A DNA stretch of 8,836 nucleotides from CAYPPS01 sp964412685 (lineage in GTDB: Bacteria; Patescibacteriota; Microgenomatia; PFEM01; CAYPPS01): positions 1 through 8,836 of the forward strand of contig CAYPPS010000023.1 in assembly GCA_964412685.1 (NCBI GenBank), read 5' to 3'. Below are positions 5,920-8,836 of the stretch, in pieces; positions within the stretch are counted from its first letter, which is position 1, and every line of letters starts with the position of its first letter. The position numbers and the translations under genes are program-made. A model generated the notes under the pieces. The model searched no databases. It had not been told where the DNA came from and saw only the letters and a list, made by a program, of their open reading frames with translations.

Positions 5920-6417
5920 AGTAGCCATGTAGCGTTCCTGTGAATGAAGATACTTGGTCCCTGATTGTTGGACTTGGTTCCAATAGTGACCTTTCCTTTT
6001 GTTTCGTGAACGAGAGATCATTAACCAAGTAGCTGACTGATCAATTTTTTTTCTGAACAGAACCAAATTTTGTCTTATCTTCTCCAAGAGATTGATGTGG
6101 TAAATTCCTGGTTGAACTGGTGTTTGCTCGATCGTTTTTTTGACTTCTTTGGTTAGTTTTTTATTACTCTGGGCTATTTTTTGTAGTTCTTCTAAAATTA
6201 AATCAACCTGTCTTTTTGCCTTTTCTTCCTGTTGTTTAAAGAGAACCCGTTCTTGGTTTTTGATTAACCAAGGTTTTTCGTTAAAAAAAATGGATCGTTG
6301 TTGTTCTGAATTAGGCAAAGAAGCTCTTTTTTCTTGGTCATCAAAAACACGAAGGCGTTCTAAGATTTTCTTGGTTCGATTCTGAGAGTCATCACTTCGA
6401 AAAGAGGAACCGTTCAT
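5908..6417 (-). CDS. DUF5660-like conserved protein of unknown function
   Basis: 169 aa, cytoplasmic by appearance: no signal peptide or membrane segment. The N-terminal half is charged and helical (NRTKKILERLRVFDDQE at 13-29, then KQQEEKAKRQVDLILEEL). It has a PVQPGIYHINLLEKIRQ segment, a Trp-containing SATWLMISRSRNKRKGHYW stretch, and ends in SGTKYLHSQERYMATQVG. From memory, the C-terminal pattern GT-x-SxER-x-ATQ(V/A)G and the preceding basic tryptophan-rich region resemble DUF5660, a family I associate with Microgenomates genomes. The biochemical role is unknown. The gene follows tig after 14 nt but has its own strong promoter, with the -10 box 8 nt before ATG and no Shine-Dalgarno sequence, so its mRNA is probably leaderless. 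Confidence 0.75.
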   Translation of the reverse strand: MNGSSFRSDDSQNRTKKILERLRVFDDQEKRASLPNSEQQRSIFFNEKPWLIKNQERVLFKQQEEKAKRQVDLILEELQKIAQSNKKLTKEVKKTIEQTPVQPGIYHINLLEKIRQNLVLFRKKIDQSATWLMISRSRNKRKGHYWNQVQQSGTKYLHSQERYMATQVG

Positions 6418-6425
6418 TGGGTTTG

Positions 6426-6454
6426 ATAATACTATAAGGCTAATAACCTGTCAA
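6426..6454 (-). promoter_or_regulatory. Strong sigma70-like promoter, leaderless, for the DUF5660-like gene
   Basis: On the minus strand: -35 TTGACA (6454-6449), exact consensus; spacer 17 nt; -10 TATTAT (6431-6426), 5/6. The -35 lies inside the last codons of tig. Only 8 nt separate the -10 from the ATG at 6417, so transcription would start at or within about 2 nt of the ATG. Confidence 0.7.
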
Positions 6455-7304
6455 TGACTTGTTGTTTACGATTTAATTGTCGAAGATAACCTTTTTGTTC
6501 GTCTGTTTGTAGCGCCTTTTTGGTCTTTTCATCCGGGATTTTGGCGATTATTGCTTCAATCTCTTCGTCTTTGATTTGAATTTTTTCTTGATTAGCAATT
6601 TCGTCAAGAATGAATTCTAATTTCAATGTTTTTTCTGCTTGAATGGCATATTCTTGTTTCAAAACCTCGTTTGTCTTGCCAATTGAGGTTAAATATTGGT
6701 CAACCGTCAAGCCAAGTTTGCTGGTTTGATCAATAAGCCGAGAAAGCATTCGATTAACTTCTTCCTCCACCAAGGACGGAGGCAATTTGACCTGAGCACA
6801 TCTAAGCAAAACAACGAAGATTTTTTCTAATTTTTGATTTTGGTTCTTTGTTTGGTTTCCTTGTTCCTCGGCAGACAAATCCTTTTCTTTGCCAGGAACC
6901 CAGATTTTTTCTGTAGCTAATTCTTTTCTTACTTCTTCTTTCCATTTACCGAGATCAATCGAGGGTCTCTCGGCGGTGGTGATTTTGATTTGCCAGTCTT
7001 GGCCATCTTTGGCAGAAAGAAGTTCTACTTTGGGAGCGGTAACTGGCTTAAGATTGTTTTGCTTTATTGCCTCAACATAGGCTTGGGAGACAATTTTTTC
7101 AATTGCTTCTTGATAAACTCTTTGCTTGCCTAGATTTTTTTCAACTAAGTTTTTAGGAGCCTTGCCTTTACGAAATCCTTTTACCTCTGCTTCTTTGGTG
7201 AGCTTTTCTAAAGCTTGACCATAGAATTGATCAACGATTTTTTTAGGAACGGTAACGGTGATTTCAATCGTTCCGTCTGTTTGTTTTTTTATTTCTGGTT
7301 TCAT
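6432..7304 (-). CDS. tig: Trigger factor lacking the PPIase domain
   Basis: Trigger factor is the ribosome-bound chaperone that meets nascent chains at the exit tunnel by docking on uL23. This copy has 290 aa against about 430 in E. coli. The N-terminal ribosome-binding domain is clear: VTVPKKIVDQFY (17-28) and the docking signature GFRKGKAP (43-50). Residues 118-125 (DLGKWKEE) look like the usual exit from that domain, but the FKBP-type PPIase domain that normally follows is replaced by a short, Lys/Gln/Glu-rich linker (about 130-160). The C-terminal helical chaperone domain follows (LPPSLVEEEVNRML at 174-187, then helices to the end). Proline isomerase activity should be absent, while holdase activity and ribosome binding can remain. 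AAGGA about 10 nt before the ATG is the only convincing Shine-Dalgarno sequence in this window. It is preceded by its own promoter. Confidence 0.92.
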   Translation of the reverse strand: MKPEIKKQTDGTIEITVTVPKKIVDQFYGQALEKLTKEAEVKGFRKGKAPKNLVEKNLGKQRVYQEAIEKIVSQAYVEAIKQNNLKPVTAPKVELLSAKDGQDWQIKITTAERPSIDLGKWKEEVRKELATEKIWVPGKEKDLSAEEQGNQTKNQNQKLEKIFVVLLRCAQVKLPPSLVEEEVNRMLSRLIDQTSKLGLTVDQYLTSIGKTNEVLKQEYAIQAEKTLKLEFILDEIANQEKIQIKDEEIEAIIAKIPDEKTKKALQTDEQKGYLRQLNRKQQVIDRLLAL

Positions 7305-7393
7305 TTTGCTTATTCCTTTTTAAAGCCATACTTATAAATCGAGATGGCGTCCGATAACCCAAACCCTGAACCTGTCGTTTAAATCTGGAGCAC
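7305..7393 (-). other. Trigger factor 5' leader
   Basis: About 80 nt lie between the predicted transcription start and the tig ATG, the longest untranslated stretch here. It is locally richer in G and C than the flanking genes (7345-7375). GCCAT and ATGGC (7347-7343 and 7328-7324 on the minus strand) could form a 5-bp stem with a 14-nt loop just upstream of AAGGA. I recognise no known riboswitch or RNA family. A 12-codon plus-strand frame (MASDNPNPEPVV, 7343-7381) is present but has no support as a gene. Confidence 0.35.
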
Positions 7394-7408
7394 ATTGTAG
7401 CAGATTTA
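7380..7408. repeat. Inverted repeat around the tig promoter -10 box (possible operator)
   Basis: TAAATCTG (7380-7387) and CAGATTTA (7401-7408) are perfect 8-bp inverted arms separated by 13 bp. The -10 box TACAAT lies inside the spacer. The arm centres are about two helical turns apart, as expected for a dimeric DNA-binding protein. No T-run follows on either strand, so it is unlikely to be a terminator. The right arm includes the TAA stop of the upstream membrane protein gene. Confidence 0.45.
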
Positions 7409-7422
7409 GAGTTGATTGAAAA
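7394..7422 (-). promoter_or_regulatory. Sigma70-like promoter for tig
   Basis: On the minus strand: -35 TTTTCA (7422-7417, 4/6), spacer 17 nt, -10 TACAAT (7399-7394, 5/6). The -35 lies in the last codons of the upstream gene. The predicted start near 7387 leaves a leader of about 83 nt before the tig ATG. Confidence 0.55.
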
Positions 7423-7714
7423 TGTTTTCCATTTGATCTAATTCCGATTCTAAATCGTCAACGATGGTGGCTTCTAGGTCTTTTTCGATTGTTTCGATCT
7501 GGTCATCCTGACCGAGAGTTGGCGTGGGTGTCTCCGTAACAGTCGCTTGTTGTTCTTCGGTCTTTGGTTTTGGAGTTATTGGTAAAGATTGAGAATCCGC
7601 TCCATCCCGATTAAAAAATCCAAAAATAAAACTCAGCCCCAAGGCCAAAATAGCCAGAGGAATGACGATGATTAACAACCAAGTGTGATGTTGGTGCGGT
7701 TTTGTTTCTGCCAT
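7406..7714 (-). CDS. Small single-pass membrane protein, function unknown
   Basis: 102 aa. I do not recognise the family. After a short His-containing N-terminus (HQHH at 7-10) comes one hydrophobic segment (about 13-34, LLIIVIPLAILALGLSFIFG), then a Pro/Thr/Glu-rich linker (about 45-66, with TPKPKTEE and ETPTPT), and an acidic predicted helix to the end (DLEATIVDDLESELDQMENI). The layout suggests a membrane anchor holding an acidic helix outside the cell, but the topology is not certain. It starts 1 nt after the stop of the secreted coiled-coil gene and has no ribosome site of its own, so the two are probably translated together and may act together at the cell surface. Confidence 0.75.
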   Translation of the reverse strand: MAETKPHQHHTWLLIIVIPLAILALGLSFIFGFFNRDGADSQSLPITPKPKTEEQQATVTETPTPTLGQDDQIETIEKDLEATIVDDLESELDQMENIFNQL

Positions 7715-7715
7715 T

Positions 7716-8342
7716 TTAATTACCCAACCTTAGGCCTTTCATCAGACCAATGGTTTTAACTAAATCTTTTCGAATACTTAAAAGTAAATCTTTGATTTCT
7801 TTGAATGAATCTTTGATTTCTTTGACGCCCTGAAAAGGATCATCTTCGAGTTGAACCAGGTCATCTAGTTGAACTTCTAAGGCGGTGATTTGCGCCTCAG
7901 CCAAACTCAAATCCTGCTTCGCGTTTTCCAAAACAGATTCAATCTCTGTGGTGTCAATCGCTTCATCTCCTTGTTTGATTTTATCCAAACGGGACTCGAT
8001 TCTTTCGATAATTAAATTTAATCGGGAAACTAGATTGTTTAATCTTCTTAAGAAAATTCCTCTCAAGTTACGCAATCGGGCTTGTGTCTTTTCGCCAATT
8101 CTCTCTCTAATTTCTTGACGAATCGCCTGTTTTTCCTCAATGATTTGCCGAGTTTGTTCTCGAACCTCTTCTCCGCCTTCTCCGGTGGAATTAGCGGTAG
8201 CGGTAGCTCGATTAATAATACTCGTTTTGCTCTTAGTAGTGATTTCGTAGCCGCCCATGCTCTCTTCGGCTAAAGAAGGGCCAGCTAAAAGGAGAAGAAA
8301 AACAAAGCCAATCAGGAAAGGGAGAATCTTTTTGCCCAACAT
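7716..8342 (-). CDS. Secreted coiled-coil protein, function unknown
   Basis: 208 aa from the ATG at 8342. The N-terminus is a good Sec signal peptide: MLGKK, a hydrophobic core (ILPFLIGFVFLLLLAG), then a likely cut after PSLA. The mature part has a Ser/Thr-rich stretch (about 36-53), then long charged helices with a coiled-coil pattern (RLNNLVSRLNLIIERIESRL at about 101-120), an acidic middle, and a C-terminal amphipathic region with the duplicated heptad KEIKDSF/KEIKDLL. Helical RLxxLxxRLxxxIxRIESR exported proteins are familiar to me from Patescibacteria, but I cannot name a function. The frame opens further upstream to a TTG at 8378. I reject that start because it coincides with the -35 box TTGACA, would spoil the signal peptide, and the ATG sits 7 nt after a -10 box. 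The membrane protein gene follows after 1 nt. Confidence 0.82.
   Translation of the reverse strand: MLGKKILPFLIGFVFLLLLAGPSLAEESMGGYEITTKSKTSIINRATATANSTGEGGEEVREQTRQIIEEKQAIRQEIRERIGEKTQARLRNLRGIFLRRLNNLVSRLNLIIERIESRLDKIKQGDEAIDTTEIESVLENAKQDLSLAEAQITALEVQLDDLVQLEDDPFQGVKEIKDSFKEIKDLLLSIRKDLVKTIGLMKGLRLGN
7787..7825 (-). repeat. Tandem 21-nt duplication in the coiled-coil gene
   Basis: An identical 18-nt block occurs at 7787-7804 and 7808-7825, a period of 21 nt. It encodes two copies of one heptad, KEIKDSF followed by KEIKDLL. The near identity at the DNA level suggests a recent in-frame duplication of a heptad that lengthened the coiled coil by two helical turns. Confidence 0.8.
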
Positions 8343-8349
8343 TAATTTC

Positions 8350-8378
8350 AGTCTAAAACTTTCAAGAACAACTGTCAA
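8350..8378 (-). promoter_or_regulatory. Sigma70-like promoter, leaderless, for the secreted protein gene
   Basis: On the minus strand: -35 TTGACA (8378-8373), exact consensus; spacer 17 nt; -10 TAGACT (8355-8350, 4/6). Exactly 7 nt separate the -10 from the ATG at 8342, so the transcript should begin at or next to the A of the ATG. The -35 overlaps the stop codon of rarA. Confidence 0.6.
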
Positions 8379-8836
8379 TAATATTTCTTGTTTTTTATTT
8401 TTTCAGGCAACAGGCTTTTGTTTTCGTCGGGATATTTTTCATAGTCTTTTCCATAGCCTAAATCTTTCATTAATTTAGTGGGAGCATTGAGAATTTCTTT
8501 AGGAATAGGCAGATTACCGTGTTTTCTGACGTCTTCTTGAGCCGTTCTCAATCCGTTATAAGCTCGACGGTCCTTTTTGGCTTCAGAAAGATAAACCACT
8601 CCGTGAGCTAAATTAATAGCACATTCTGGATAGCCAATGATTTCGCAAGCTCGGAAGACTCCATTAGCGACCACTAGAGCGGTGGGTTGAGCCATACCGA
8701 TATCTTCTGAGGCGAAGATAACCATTCGCCTAGCGATGAAGAGAGGGTCTTCTCCGGCTTCTGTCATTCTGGTCAAATAATAAAGAGCGGCGTCGGTTTT
8801 TGAAGCGCGCATAGATTTAATAAAAGCAGAAATAGT
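8375..8836 (-). CDS. rarA: RarA/MgsA-type AAA+ ATPase, C-terminal part (5' end outside window)
   Basis: 153 codons are visible, open at the right edge. RarA (MgsA in E. coli, Mgs1 in yeast) is a clamp-loader-like AAA+ ATPase that acts at stalled replication forks. The visible part is the tetramerisation and C-terminal domain: ISAFIKSMRASKTDAALYYL, then RMTEAGEDPLFIARRMVIFASEDIG (split: RMTEAGEDPL, FIARRMVIFASEDIG), HGVVYLSEAKKDRRAY, LPIPKEILNAPTKLMKDLGYG and a final KKYY, all close to the family pattern. A Met at 8812 is internal, not the start, because ISAFIKS before it belongs to the conserved core. The Walker motifs lie outside the window. It ends in TGA within the -35 box of the next promoter. 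Confidence 0.93.
   Translation of the reverse strand, partial: TISAFIKSMRASKTDAALYYLTRMTEAGEDPLFIARRMVIFASEDIGMAQPTALVVANGVFRACEIIGYPECAINLAHGVVYLSEAKKDRRAYNGLRTAQEDVRKHGNLPIPKEILNAPTKLMKDLGYGKDYEKYPDENKSLLPEKIKNKKYY

Noticed and set aside
7343..7381. Plus-strand 12-codon frame MASDNPNPEPVV in the tig leader
   Set aside because: Too short to judge, no ribosome site or promoter on that strand, and opposite to all other genes.
7267..7395. Minus-strand upstream frame (about 42 codons, starting ATGTGC at 7395) overlapping the tig start
   Set aside because: Its ATG lies within and just after the -10 box, upstream of the predicted transcription start, so it would not be in the mRNA.
8343..8378. 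A TTG start at 8378 adding 12 residues to the secreted protein
   Set aside because: The TTG is part of a consensus -35 box, the extra residues precede an already complete signal peptide, and the ATG at 8342 has a -10 box at the right distance.

Overview
The window is AT-rich and gene-dense. Every gene I can support lies on the minus strand, so the biological order runs from the right end (8836) to the left end (1). Several traits suggest a member of the Candidate Phyla Radiation (Patescibacteria), most likely the Microgenomates side. These are trimmed versions of universal proteins (threonyl-tRNA synthetase without TGS, PheT without its tRNA-binding OB domain, trigger factor without its PPIase domain), a DUF5660-like protein, almost no Shine-Dalgarno sequences, and very short gaps or overlaps between genes. 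TGA serves as a normal stop (pheS, rarA), which argues against the recoded Gracilibacteria/SR1 groups. The taxonomic placement is inference from gene content, not a database result.

Layout in transcription order. (1) 8836-8375: C-terminal part of a RarA/MgsA-type AAA+ ATPase, cut by the window edge. (2) 8342-7716 and 7714-7406: two cell-envelope proteins of unknown function, a secreted coiled-coil protein and a small single-pass membrane protein, 1 nt apart. (3) 7304-6432: PPIase-less trigger factor, behind a leader of about 80 nt with its own promoter. (4) 6417-5908: DUF5660-like protein. (5) 5857-5781: tRNA-Val(GAC). (6) 5781-1: the translation cluster thrS-infC-rpmI-rplT-pheS-pheT, in the same order as the classical Escherichia coli operon; pheT runs off the left edge.

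The most striking features concern gene expression. Five sigma70-like promoters can be read directly. Three of them (for the secreted protein, the DUF5660-like gene and infC) place the -10 box only 7-9 nt before the start codon, which predicts leaderless or nearly leaderless mRNAs. The thrS ATG begins on the last base of the tRNA-Val CCA end, so a mature tRNA and an intact thrS start codon cannot come from the same transcript. infC has no ATG: it appears to start at TTG, and its tail overlaps rpmI by 65 nt. Two promoters (tig and infC) carry inverted repeats over or between the core elements.

Functionally the window is mainly translation and nascent-chain handling: two aminoacyl-tRNA synthetases, one tRNA, initiation factor IF3, ribosomal proteins bL35 and bL20, and trigger factor. 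A replication-fork ATPase and two envelope proteins lie upstream. Both synthetases have substitutions at usually conserved active-site positions. I found no mobile element, CRISPR array, rRNA gene, credible plus-strand gene or strong intrinsic terminator. I do not see a convincing new multi-gene system here; the novelty lies in expression architecture and protein reduction.
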